Part shown: one piece after another, positions 1 through 7,819 of the stretch
Position numbering within the stretch: the stretch's first letter is position 1
How the letters are laid out: each line of letters opens with the position of its first letter
Source: Cupriavidus malaysiensis
Lineage (GTDB): Bacteria > Pseudomonadota > Gammaproteobacteria > Burkholderiales > Burkholderiaceae
Direction: 5' to 3'
Length of the DNA stretch: 64,000 bases
Assembly (NCBI RefSeq): GCF_001854325.1
Contig: NZ_CP017754.1
Span: forward strand, 2,852,001-2,916,000
Notes under the pieces: model-generated
Database searches by the model: none
The model's input: only the letters and a program-made list of their open reading frames with translations
What the model was told of the DNA's origin: nothing
Translations under genes and position numbers: made by a program

Positions 1-681
1 CGCCGCTATGTGAAGGAACCGGACGTCTATGAGAAGGAAAAGGCCGCGCAGGGCAAGGCCAGCGACCATCCGCGCCTGACCGAGATCTTCCGTCCCGCGC
101 TGCTGTCGACGACCATCCGCGCGGCGCTGCTGGCAACCGGCGCGCAGGGTGGCTACTACGCCATCACGACCTGGCTGCCGACCTTCCTGAAGACGGAGCG
201 CCACCTGACGGTGATGGGCACCGGCGGCTACCTGGCGATGATCATCTTCGGCTCGTGGGTGGGCTACCTCGTCAGTTCCTACCTGACCGACCGCCTCGGC
301 CGCAAGCCCAACTTCATCCTGTTCGCGCTCGGCTCGATGACGATCGCCTTCAGCTACACCATGCTGCCGCTGACCAACGGCGCCATGTTCTGGCTCGGCT
401 TTCCGCTCGGCTTCTTCGCCTCCGGCATCTTCAGCGGCATGGGTGCCTTCCTCACGGAACTGTTCCCGACCCGCGTACGTGGCTCCGGCCAGGGCTTCTG
501 CTACAACTTCGGCCGCGCGGTCGGCGCCCTCTTCCCCTTCCTGATCGGCGCGCTGTCCAAGGAATACGGCCTGGGCACCAGCATCGGCATCTTTGCCGCG
601 GCGGCCTACGGGGTGCTCATCCTGGCGGCGCTGACGCTGCCGGAGACACGCGGCCGGGAACTGGAAGCGGCCGGCGCGTAA
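1..681 (+). CDS. MFS transporter, C-terminal part (5' end outside window)
   Basis: This is the C-terminal ~226 residues of a major facilitator superfamily permease; the reading frame is open to the window edge, so the start is missing. The visible part has about six hydrophobic segments. A cytoplasmic-loop signature (LTDRLGRKPN) sits near the middle and a conserved stretch ELFPTRVRGSGQGF follows, both typical of the MFS metabolite:H+ symporter group that includes carboxylate and aromatic-acid carriers. The protein ends in a short charged tail. It runs toward a GntR/FCD regulator and lies upstream of 5-oxoprolinase-type genes, so an organic acid or lactam substrate is plausible. That is inference from context; the substrate cannot be read from the sequence. 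Confidence 0.85.
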   Translation, partial: RRYVKEPDVYEKEKAAQGKASDHPRLTEIFRPALLSTTIRAALLATGAQGGYYAITTWLPTFLKTERHLTVMGTGGYLAMIIFGSWVGYLVSSYLTDRLGRKPNFILFALGSMTIAFSYTMLPLTNGAMFWLGFPLGFFASGIFSGMGAFLTELFPTRVRGSGQGFCYNFGRAVGALFPFLIGALSKEYGLGTSIGIFAAAAYGVLILAALTLPETRGRELEAAGA

Positions 682-810
682 CGATGCACAACGACGCATA
701 GCAACGCATCGCAACGCACGACAATCCACGACGACGCACGCGTCATCCACAGCCGGCGGCACCGGGCTCGCGCAGCGAGCGGCCGGCCGCCGGCCGGCCC
801 GCGTGGCGCG

Positions 811-1479
811 TCAGCGCGAATTGAACATCGGATGCCGCGCGCAGGCCGACAGCACGATACGCTCCGACTGCGACAGGTAGTCATTGAGCAGCGCCGCGCT
901 CTCGGCCAGCTTGCCCGCTTCGAACAACTGCAGGATGCGCAGGTTCATGTCGACGTAGGGACCGTGCAGGAACTCGGCGTCCTGCAGGATGCCGAAGGCC
1001 AGGCGCTGCTCGGCCAGCAGGTGGGAGAACATGGTCTTCAAGCGCTCGCTGTCGGCCAGTTCGACGATGGCCATGTGGAAGTCCATATTGGCCGTGCCCA
1101 CGCCTTGCCAGTCACCCTGCGCCCGGCAGCGCAGCCCCATCTCGACCGCGGCGCGCAGGTGCCGCACCGCCGGATGGCTCGGGTAGGCCTGGGCCAGCGC
1201 CTGGCACTCGATCAGCCGGCGCACGCGGTAGATATCGACGATGTCCGCGATGCCGGGCACCGCCACCGAGACGCCGCGGTTGGGCTCGTGCTTGAGCAGG
1301 CCCTCCTTGGTCAGGACGCGGAAGATCTCGCGCAGGGTATTGCGCGAGATCTGCAGGCTTTCGGCGAGGGCGGCTTCGGACAGGCGCTGGCCAGGCAGGA
1401 AATCGCCTTGCACGATCCTCTGGCGGATCTCGTCGGTGACCCGTTCGGCCAGGTTCTTGGTATCAGGACTGGATGTCAT
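811..1479 (-). CDS. GntR family transcriptional regulator, FCD (FadR) type
   Basis: This 222-residue one-component regulator has an N-terminal winged helix (about residues 10-75, with GDFLPGQRLSEAALAESLQISRNTLRE) that matches the GntR DNA-binding domain. A helical C-terminal FCD domain follows (about 85-210). FCD domains usually bind a small carboxylate with a metal; the regularly spaced His residues (for example in NMDFHMAIVELA) fit this. It is divergent from the 5-oxoprolinase/biotin carboxylase genes and convergent with the MFS gene, so it probably controls this catabolic locus. A FadR-type dyad lies in the intergenic region at 1667-1679. The ligand is unknown. Confidence 0.88.
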   Translation of the reverse strand: MTSSPDTKNLAERVTDEIRQRIVQGDFLPGQRLSEAALAESLQISRNTLREIFRVLTKEGLLKHEPNRGVSVAVPGIADIVDIYRVRRLIECQALAQAYPSHPAVRHLRAAVEMGLRCRAQGDWQGVGTANMDFHMAIVELADSERLKTMFSHLLAEQRLAFGILQDAEFLHGPYVDMNLRILQLFEAGKLAESAALLNDYLSQSERIVLSACARHPMFNSR

Positions 1480-1941
1480 CTAGCGTTGGCTCATGCGTGG
1501 TCGGGCCTGCGCTCCTGTCCGGCCGGCCAATCGCGGTAGCGCAACCCGGCGCCGGACGGCCGCGCTGGCATGTTAGCGCACTCTGCCGGGCGATTTGCAC
1601 CGGTTAGGCGCATATCCGCGCACCATTGTCGACCTAGGTGTATACCATGATCGTCAACTTTAACGGATTGTTCAACAATCTTATAACCATAGTTGATCGA
1701 AAATACGATCTGACTATTCATTGCCGGCACTACCTGCACTGTATGTGTATCGCCAGACAAGATGAGAGGGAGTTGGCGCCGATCGCGCCGATCGCGCCGC
1801 TTGACCGATCCCCTGCGTACGTGGCCCGACACTTTGTGCCATCCACGCCGCGACACGGATCCCGGCCCTGCCCTCCCGCTGCCGCGGTGCTGACGCATCG
1901 GAGCCGTGCCTACTCGAATTGACCGCTCGCGGAGTCTCCTC
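1480..1941. other. Intergenic control region between GntR gene and pxpBC
   Basis: This 462-bp non-coding gap holds a conspicuously AT-rich island at about 1635-1745 in a GC-rich background. That is where promoters for the divergent regulator and for pxpBC are expected. The island contains the dyad annotated at 1667-1679. A short tandem GATCGCGCC repeat follows near 1780-1800. A small reading frame crosses the island, but it has no recognisable domain or ribosome-binding site and I do not call it. Confidence 0.5.
1667..1679. promoter_or_regulatory. Candidate FadR/GntR-type operator
   Basis: ATTGTTCAACAAT is a perfect 6-bp inverted repeat around one central base. It fits the TNGT-N3-ACNA pattern known for the FadR subfamily of GntR regulators. 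It sits in the AT-rich gap next to a gene for such a regulator. The assignment to that regulator is inference. Confidence 0.5.
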
Positions 1942-3609
1942 TTGCGTTTCCTACCCGTCTCCCTGAATGCGCTGCTGGTGGAACTGGCCGACCTGGACCA
2001 GACGCTGGCCCTGCTGGCCTCGCTGCAGCGCGAGCCCCTGCCCGGTGTGGAGGAACTCGTGCCTGCGGCACGGACCATCCTGGTGCGCTTCCGCCCCTCG
2101 GCCTGCGGCCTGGCGCAGCTGGCGCAGGCCATTGCCGCGCGCGACCTGAGCCAGCGCGCCGAGCGCAGCGCGACCCTGGTGGAGATCCCCGTCCACTACG
2201 ATGGCGAGGACCTGGCCGAGGTGGCGCAACGGCTGGGCATCACGCCGGAAGAGGTGGTCCGCCGCCACACCGGCAGCGAATACACAGTGGCCTTCACCGG
2301 CTTCGCGCCGGGCTTTGCCTACCTCTCCGGCGGACACCCGAGCTTCGACGTGCCGCGCCGGACCACGCCGCGCACGCGCATCCCGGCCGGTGCCGTGGGC
2401 CTGGCCGGCACCTTCAGCGGCGTCTATCCGCAGGCCAGCCCCGGCGGCTGGCAGATCATCGGCGTGACGCCGGTGGCCATGTGGGACCTGGGCCGTGAGC
2501 AGCCGGCACTGCTGCAGCCCGGCTACCGTGTGCGCTTCGTCGATATCGCCACGCTGGAGGCCGGCGCGCGCGCCGCCTGGGATGCCGACAGTGGCCGCCG
2601 CAGCAGCGACAGCAGCGGCGCGCCCGCCCAGGCCGCCGGCGGCCGCAGCCGCGCCGACCTCGCCCCGGGCCAGGCCGCGCTGCAGGTCAAGGCCACCGGC
2701 CTGCTGACCGTGTTCCAGGACCTGGGCCGCCATGGCCAGGCCGGGCAAGGTGTGTCGGCCTCGGGCGCGATGGACCAGGCGGCGCTGAAGACGGCCAACC
2801 GCCTGGTGGGCAACCCCAGCGACACGGCTGCGCTCGAGACCGTGGGCGGCGGCCTGCAACTGCAGAGCCTGGGCGAGACCGTGGTGGCCGTGACCGGCGC
2901 CGATGCGCCTCTCACGGTGAAGACCGCCGACGGCCGCCGCTGGCCCGTGCCCGGCCACCAGGCGCTCGCCCTCGCCGACGGCGACGTGCTGGCGATCGGC
3001 CAGCCGACGGCCGGCGCACGCTGCTACGTGGCCGCGCGTGGCGGCTTTGCCGTGGCGCCGGTGCTCGGCAGTTGCGCCACCGACACCCTGGCCAACGTCG
3101 GTCCCGCGCCGCTGGCCGTGGGCGAGGTGCTGGGCCTGCGTCCGGCGGCGGCCGGCGCCGTGGTGGGCGATCCGGTGCCGCCCGCGGCCGACCTGCCCAC
3201 GCTGGAGCAGGAGGTCGTGCTGGACGTGGTGATGGGCCCGCGCACCGACTGGTTCACGCCTGAGGCCGTGGCCCGCCTGGCCGGCCAGCGCTGGCAGGTC
3301 ACGCCCCAGTCCAACCGTGTCGGCCTGCGCCTGGCGGGCGAAGTGCCGCTGGAGCGCGCCGTGGGCGGCGAACTGCCCAGCGAAGGTACCGCCCTGGGCG
3401 CCCTGCAGGTGCCGCCCAGCGGCCAGCCCGTGCTGTTCCTGGCCGACCACCCGCTGACCGGCGGCTATCCCGTGATCGCCACCGTGGCGCCGCACCACCT
3501 CGACCGCGCCGGACAGATCCCGGTGGGCGCCTGGCTGCGCTTCCGCCCGATCCGCGCTTTCGAAGACCTCTCTACAACCGACGCCGCCGGCAAGGCTGGC
3601 ACCCTGTGA
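1942..3609 (+). CDS. pxpBC: Fused 5-oxoprolinase subunits B and C (PxpB-PxpC; KipI-KipA type)
   Basis: The protein joins two domains usually encoded separately. A KipI/PxpB domain occupies about residues 1-215 (signature [11 protein letters not shown] and the [15 protein letters not shown] stretch). A KipA/PxpC carboxyltransferase-like domain occupies about 255-550 ([23 protein letters not shown] and the late QSNRVGLRL). With PxpA, these subunits carry out ATP-dependent opening of 5-oxoproline to glutamate; the same folds occur in urea amidolyase. PxpA is not in the window. I chose TTG at 1942 because it gives the usual N-terminus ([15 protein letters not shown]) seven bases after GGAG; an upstream GTG at 1906 is possible. 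The stop is 8 bp before the biotin carboxylase start, so they are one operon. Confidence 0.85.
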   Translation: MRFLPVSLNALLVELADLDQTLALLASLQREPLPGVEELVPAARTILVRFRPSACGLAQLAQAIAARDLSQRAERSATLVEIPVHYDGEDLAEVAQRLGITPEEVVRRHTGSEYTVAFTGFAPGFAYLSGGHPSFDVPRRTTPRTRIPAGAVGLAGTFSGVYPQASPGGWQIIGVTPVAMWDLGREQPALLQPGYRVRFVDIATLEAGARAAWDADSGRRSSDSSGAPAQAAGGRSRADLAPGQAALQVKATGLLTVFQDLGRHGQAGQGVSASGAMDQAALKTANRLVGNPSDTAALETVGGGLQLQSLGETVVAVTGADAPLTVKTADGRRWPVPGHQALALADGDVLAIGQPTAGARCYVAARGGFAVAPVLGSCATDTLANVGPAPLAVGEVLGLRPAAAGAVVGDPVPPAADLPTLEQEVVLDVVMGPRTDWFTPEAVARLAGQRWQVTPQSNRVGLRLAGEVPLERAVGGELPSEGTALGALQVPPSGQPVLFLADHPLTGGYPVIATVAPHHLDRAGQIPVGAWLRFRPIRAFEDLSTTDAAGKAGTL

Positions 3610-3617
3610 GCCCCATC

Positions 3618-5348
3618 ATGAAGAAAGTCCTGGTTGCCAACCGCGGCGAGATCGCCGTCCGCATCATCCGCGCCTGCGCCGACTACGGCGTGCAGTCGGT
3701 GGCCGTCTACGCCAATGCCGACCTCGACGCCGTGCACGCCCGCCTGGCCGACGAAGCCTACGGCCTGGACGGCGACCGGCCGGCCGATACCTACCTCAAC
3801 ATTCCCAAGCTGCTGGAGATCGCCCGGCGCAGCGGCGCCGATGCCGTGCACCCCGGCTACGGCTTCCTCTCGGAGAGCGAGGCCTTTGCGCGGGCGGTGA
3901 TCGATGCCGGCCTGCGCTGGATCGGCCCCTCGCCGGCCACCATCGCCAAGCTGGGCGACAAGGTCGAGGCGCGCAAGATCGCCCTGCAGGTGGGCGCCCC
4001 GCTGGTGGCCGGCACGCCCGACCCGGTCAAGGATGCCGGCGAGGTGCTGGCCTTCGCCGAGCAACACGGCCTGCCCATCATCATCAAGGCCGCCTTCGGC
4101 GGCGGCGGCCGCGGCATGAAGATCGCATGGCGCATGGACGAGGTGGAAGAGCTCTACCACTCGGCCGTGCGCGAGGCCGTCACGGCCTTCGGCCGCGGCG
4201 AGTGCTTCGTCGAGCAGTTCCTCGACAAACCCCGCCATATCGAGGCCCAGGTGCTGGCCGACACCCACGGCAACGTGGTGGTGCTGGGCACGCGCGACTG
4301 TTCGCTGCAGCGGCGCAACCAGAAGCTGGTGGAAGAAGCGCCCGCGCCCTTCCTCAGCGACGCCCAGCGCGAACGCATCCACAGCGCGGCACGCGACATC
4401 TGCGCCGCGGCCGGCTACACCAGCGCCGGCACGGTGGAATTCCTGCTCAGCACCGGCGGCGCCATCTCCTTCCTGGAGGTGAACACCCGCCTGCAGGTGG
4501 AGCATCCGGTGACCGAACAGACCACCGGCGTGGACCTGGTGGTGGAGCAGCTGCGCGTGGCCGACGGCCTGCCGCTGTCCGTCACCGCCACGCCCGCTCC
4601 GCTGGGCCATTCGATCGAGTTCCGCATCAATGCGGAGGACGTCGGCCGCGGCTTCCTGCCCACCCCCGGCCCGGTGCAGCGTTTCGAGGCACCGTCGGGC
4701 CCCGGCGTGCGCGTCGATGCCGGCGTGCAGACCGGCTCGGTGGTGCCCGGCACCTTCGACTCGCTGATGGCCAAGCTGATCGTCACCGGCGCCACCCGCG
4801 AGCAGGCCCTGGCCCGCGCGCGCCGGGCCCTGCGCGAGTTCCACATCGAGGGCGTGGCCTCGGTACTGCCCTTCCACCGCACTGTCGTCGACCACCCGGA
4901 TTTCCTCGGCGCCGATGGCTTCCGCGTGCATACCCGCTGGATCGAATCCGACTTCGCCGAGCCGCTGGCCGCCGCCGTGCGCGCCGAGCCGCAGCCCGAC
5001 ACCGGCCTCTTGCGCACCGTCATCGAGATCGACGGCCGCCGCGTGCGCCTGGGACTGCCGGCGCAGCTGATGCGCGGCCTGGCCGATGCGCCTGGGGCCA
5101 CCTCCGCCGGCCCCGCGGGCGAGGCCGCCGGCGCCTCCGAAGCCGACCTGCTGGCGCCGATCGCCGGCACCGTGCACGCCTGGAAGGTGGAAGCGGGCGC
5201 CGAGGTCCAGGAAGGCGACCTGGTGGCCGTGATGGAAGCCATGAAGATGGAGATGCAGGTCCACGCGCATCGCGCCGGACGCATCACGCTGCACGCCAGC
5301 CCCGGCAGCGCAGTGGCAGCCGGCGCCCCGATCGCGACGATCGGCTGA
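3618..5348 (+). CDS. Biotin carboxylase with C-terminal biotinyl domain (acyl-CoA/urea carboxylase alpha type)
   Basis: This 576-residue protein has the complete biotin carboxylase module (about 1-445): [17 protein letters not shown] at the start, a Gly-rich ATP-grasp loop ([11 protein letters not shown]) and [15 protein letters not shown] lipoyl/biotin-attachment domain at the C-terminus carries the biotinylation motif [10 protein letters not shown]. It is shorter than propionyl- or methylcrotonyl-CoA carboxylase alpha subunits, and the linker between the two domains is short. The ATG at 3618 matches the family start; a GTG at 3606 overlaps the pxpBC stop. Partnered with KipI/KipA-type domains, it resembles a split urea-amidolyase-like carboxylase, so the substrate may be a lactam or amide rather than an acyl-CoA (inference). 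Confidence 0.85.
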   Translation: MKKVLVANRGEIAVRIIRACADYGVQSVAVYANADLDAVHARLADEAYGLDGDRPADTYLNIPKLLEIARRSGADAVHPGYGFLSESEAFARAVIDAGLRWIGPSPATIAKLGDKVEARKIALQVGAPLVAGTPDPVKDAGEVLAFAEQHGLPIIIKAAFGGGGRGMKIAWRMDEVEELYHSAVREAVTAFGRGECFVEQFLDKPRHIEAQVLADTHGNVVVLGTRDCSLQRRNQKLVEEAPAPFLSDAQRERIHSAARDICAAAGYTSAGTVEFLLSTGGAISFLEVNTRLQVEHPVTEQTTGVDLVVEQLRVADGLPLSVTATPAPLGHSIEFRINAEDVGRGFLPTPGPVQRFEAPSGPGVRVDAGVQTGSVVPGTFDSLMAKLIVTGATREQALARARRALREFHIEGVASVLPFHRTVVDHPDFLGADGFRVHTRWIESDFAEPLAAAVRAEPQPDTGLLRTVIEIDGRRVRLGLPAQLMRGLADAPGATSAGPAGEAAGASEADLLAPIAGTVHAWKVEAGAEVQEGDLVAVMEAMKMEMQVHAHRAGRITLHASPGSAVAAGAPIATIG

Positions 5349-5662
5349 GCGCGCGCCGGTCCTTGCGGCCGGCCGGCGGCGGGCGCGCGGCTCAGTCCGC
5401 CCGCAGCATGCGCGTGGTCATGGCCACGGTGAAACAAAGTCTCGCGGTGCCGGTGGACGGGCAGGACGGGGCCTGAGCGCGCCTCTCCCCCGTCGACGGC
5501 GGCAATCGGCACGATCCGAAACACATTGCTCCCTCCTGCTGGATAAGCTGCCAGGCAAGGCCCGCCTGCGCGCACCCCGTCCGCGCGCCCCGGGGTCGAG
5601 CGCGCCACCGTGCCAGCGCGGGAATTGCAGGTTGCCGGCACAGCTATCCGGCGCCCCGCAAA
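5349..5662. other. Gap with no supported gene
   Basis: These 314 bases follow the biotin carboxylase gene. They contain GC-rich inverted segments just after the stop codon (ggccggccggcggg around 5367-5382) that may act as a weak terminator without a T-tract. No gene is supported. Confidence 0.4.
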
Positions 5663-5700
5663 GGTTGTCAGTTGACAACCGCCAATGAGACAACTATGCT
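5663..5700 (+). promoter_or_regulatory. Strong promoter overlapped by a perfect dyad (autoregulation site)
   Basis: A near-consensus promoter is visible: TTGACA at 5672-5677, a 17-bp spacer, and TATGCT at 5695-5700. An 8-bp perfect inverted repeat (GGTTGTCA, two bases, TGACAACC) at 5663-5680 covers the -35 box. A third half-site, GACAAC, occurs at 5689-5694 between -35 and -10. A repressor bound here would block RNA polymerase, the usual design of autoregulated toxin-antitoxin operons. The expected transcription start (about 5706-5708) lies almost on the ATG at 5710, so the message would be leaderless or nearly so. Confidence 0.75.
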
Positions 5701-5709
5701 GAGGACCCG

Positions 5710-6399
5710 ATGCGTCGTGCCGCCCATCCCAAGAAGGAAGTCGAAGCCGCATTGCGCCATGCGGAAGCCAACGGCTGGCGCGTGGTGCCGGGCGGCGGGC
5801 ATGCCTGGGGCAAGATCTTCTGCCCATACGACGATCAGGAATGCCGCTGCGGTGAATTCTGTATCGCCTGCGTCTGGAGCACGCCGCGTAATCCTGGCAA
5901 TCACGCGCGCGCCTTGATGCGCGTGGTGGATCACTGCGTGTGGCACCGCGAGGCGATGCAATGCCGGAAGGGCCAGTCGAGCCAGAAGGATCAGATGAAC
6001 CAGATGGGCCAGATGGGCAGGAAGGACCGTAAGAACGGGAAGGACCAGGGGCACCATGGAATACACATTCACCTTGAAATACCGCCTGCCCATGCAGGAC
6101 TGGGAGCCGGATGCGCTCGCCGAACGCCTGGGTGCCGCCGGCTGCGACGATGCCCTCGTCGGCATCGGCCAGCCGGGCCGCATCGCGCTGGAGTTCACCC
6201 GCGAGGCCGAGTCGGCCGAGGCCGCGCTGCTCGGCGCGTTGTCCGATGCGCGGCAAGCGATGCCCTCCGCCCGGCTGGTCGAGGCCGCACCGGATTTCGT
6301 CGGGCTGACCGACGTGGCCGACGTGGTCGGAGTCAGCCGCCAGAACGTGCGCAAGCTGATGCTCAGCCATGCCACCAGCTTTCCTTCCCCGGTGCATGA
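5710..6399 (+). CDS. HicA-like small protein, putative toxin (frame continues into the next gene)
   Basis: The first ~85 residues look like a compact conserved domain: KKEVEAALRHAEANGWRVVPGGGHAWGKIFCP, then a Cys cluster (CPYDDQECRCGEFC) and WSTPRNPGNHA. The helix-'GWRV'-GG-His layout resembles the HicA mRNA-interferase fold (which has G-S/G-H-H), but the Cys-rich segment is not HicA-like. I do not recognise a named family. After residue ~85 the frame enters low-complexity sequence rich in M, Q, G and K, and then runs 344 bases into the downstream gene in another frame. That tail is unlikely to be functional, so a stop may have been lost or the true product is longer than its relatives. It follows the promoter directly and is co-directional with the HTH gene. 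Confidence 0.6.
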   Translation: MRRAAHPKKEVEAALRHAEANGWRVVPGGGHAWGKIFCPYDDQECRCGEFCIACVWSTPRNPGNHARALMRVVDHCVWHREAMQCRKGQSSQKDQMNQMGQMGRKDRKNGKDQGHHGIHIHLEIPPAHAGLGAGCARRTPGCRRLRRCPRRHRPAGPHRAGVHPRGRVGRGRAARRVVRCAASDALRPAGRGRTGFRRADRRGRRGRSQPPERAQADAQPCHQLSFPGA

Positions 6400-6580
6400 A
6401 GGCTCTGCCGCCATCTGGCACCTGGCCGAGGTACTGGCCTGGTTCCGCGCCAAGGGAGGCTACCCGCTGCCGGAACCCCTGGGCGAACTTGCCGTCGTGA
6501 CCATGCAGGTCAACCTGGCTCGCCAGGCCGGCCAGCTCGTTCCCAGGATAGGCAAGGAGGTCAAGGCGCTGCTCGGATAA
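6056..6580 (+). CDS. HTH DNA-binding protein, putative antitoxin/repressor
   Basis: This 174-residue protein has an N-terminal alpha/beta region (about 1-80, MEYTFTLKYRL...GCDDALVGIGQPGRIALEFTREA). A helix-turn-helix follows at about 85-125 (DFVGLTDVADVVGVSRQNVRKLMLSH). After the HTH comes WHLAEVLAWFRAKGGY. The layout fits an autorepressing antitoxin whose N-terminal domain contacts the partner. It lies in a different frame inside the 3' part of the preceding gene. The dyad at the upstream promoter is the natural target. An intrinsic terminator at 6807-6841 closes the unit. The family name is not known to me; function as antitoxin is inferred from layout, operator and partner. Confidence 0.65.
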   Translation: MEYTFTLKYRLPMQDWEPDALAERLGAAGCDDALVGIGQPGRIALEFTREAESAEAALLGALSDARQAMPSARLVEAAPDFVGLTDVADVVGVSRQNVRKLMLSHATSFPSPVHEGSAAIWHLAEVLAWFRAKGGYPLPEPLGELAVVTMQVNLARQAGQLVPRIGKEVKALLG

Positions 6581-6650
6581 AGCCCGCAGCCGGCGGCAGG
6601 CAAGGGGCAACGGGGTGGCGGCGCGGGTGCCGGCTCGCCGGTGCCCCCTT

Positions 6651-6708
6651 GGCCGCCTGGCCGCCTGGCCGCCTGGCCGCCTGGCCAATTGAGCAATTGA
6701 GCAATTGA
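6651..6708. repeat. Two adjacent 8-bp tandem repeats
   Basis: GGCCGCCT occurs 4.5 times at 6651-6686. It is followed directly by AATTGAGC repeated about 2.75 times at 6687-6708. Both units are 8 bp but differ fully in composition. They lie in the non-coding gap after the HTH gene. Confidence 0.9.
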
Positions 6709-6806
6709 CCACCCCGCGGCTTGCTTCCGACGACGTCCGCCAGATTCGCCGCGTCCCGCCATGGACTTCCGTGCCGCCGCCTGATACGATGCCCTGGCTT
6801 TCAAGA

Positions 6807-6841
6807 CGCCCTCCCGGTCCGCCGGGAGGGCGTTTCCTTTT
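6807..6841 (+). terminator. Intrinsic terminator after the HicA-like/HTH module
   Basis: An 11-bp perfect GC-rich stem (CGCCCTCCCGG / CCGGGAGGGCG) with a TCCG loop is followed by TTTCCTTTT. Confidence 0.85.
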
Positions 6842-6884
6842 GGTTCCCCCCACCTGGTTCCCCCACCCGAAAGGAAATCTTGAA

Positions 6885-7715
6885 ATGAAGCAAGCCCCAA
6901 TCCCCGCCCGCCTGGGCTACGTCCGGCATGGCAACGGCCCGGAGCGGGTCCTGGTCCTGCACGACTGGCTCGGCGACCACCGCAACTACGATGCCGTGCT
7001 GCCCTATCTCGACGGCAGCGCGTTCACCTATGTCTTCGCCGACCTGCGCGGCTACGGCGAATCGATCGCACTGACCGGTGCCTGCTCGGTGGAGGAGATT
7101 GCCGCCGACTGCCTCGCGTTGGCCGACCGGCTGGGCTGGCCGCGTTTCCACCTGATCGGCCATTCGATGACCGGCATGGCGGTGCAGCGCATCGCCGCCG
7201 ACGCCCCGGCACGAATCCAGCGCGCGGTGGCGGTATGCCCGGTCTCCGCCGCCGGCAACCGGCTCGACGCAGACGCCAAGGCATTCTTTGCCAGCACCGC
7301 CGAGAACGACGATGCGCTGCGCCGGCTGTTCCGCTACGTCAGCGGGGGGCTGTCCGCGCGGTGGGCCGACGTCAAGCTGCAGCAGAACCGCAGCGCGGTC
7401 TCGGCAGCCTGCCGCGCCGGCTATCTCGACATGCTGGTGCATACGGATTTCGTCGACGATGTGCGCGGCCTCGATATCGAACTGCTGGTGATCGTCGGCG
7501 ACAAGGATCCGGGCCTGGACGAGGCCGCCATGCGGCGCACCTTCCTGGCCTGGCATCCACGGGCCCGCCTGTTGGTGGTGCCGAACTGCGGGCACTATCC
7601 GATGCAGGAGTGCCCACCCTGCTTCGCCACCGTGGTCGAGGCCTTCCTGCGCGGCGAGGGCCAGGGCTTACTTGATCCTGCGCAGGCAAAGCCGAAGGTG
7701 CAAGCGGCAGAGTGA
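6885..7715 (+). CDS. Alpha/beta-fold hydrolase
   Basis: This 276-residue protein has the alpha/beta-hydrolase features in order: the oxyanion-side HDWLGDH near residue 27, the nucleophile elbow GHSMTGM (Ser near residue 91), an acidic residue in GDKDPG, and the terminal His in NCGHYPMQE. It most resembles small esterases or C-C hydrolases such as RsbQ/3-oxoadipate lactonase relatives. The substrate is unknown. ATG at 6885 is preceded by AAGGAAA with a seven-base gap, which decides the start over longer upstream frames. It is monocistronic, just after a terminator. Confidence 0.85.
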   Translation: MKQAPIPARLGYVRHGNGPERVLVLHDWLGDHRNYDAVLPYLDGSAFTYVFADLRGYGESIALTGACSVEEIAADCLALADRLGWPRFHLIGHSMTGMAVQRIAADAPARIQRAVAVCPVSAAGNRLDADAKAFFASTAENDDALRRLFRYVSGGLSARWADVKLQQNRSAVSAACRAGYLDMLVHTDFVDDVRGLDIELLVIVGDKDPGLDEAAMRRTFLAWHPRARLLVVPNCGHYPMQECPPCFATVVEAFLRGEGQGLLDPAQAKPKVQAAE

Positions 7716-7819
7716 GGCCCGGTCATTGCCCTGAGCCTTGATACCCCATCGCCAGACCCGGATCTCCGCTGCCCCGTGCGCGTGAATCTGGCGGCAAGGG
7801 CCCGGCGCCGCCCTGGACA

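Noticed and set aside
1638..1922. Small ORF in the AT-rich island
   Set aside because: No ribosome site or domain; it overlaps the expected promoter region and the pxpBC start.
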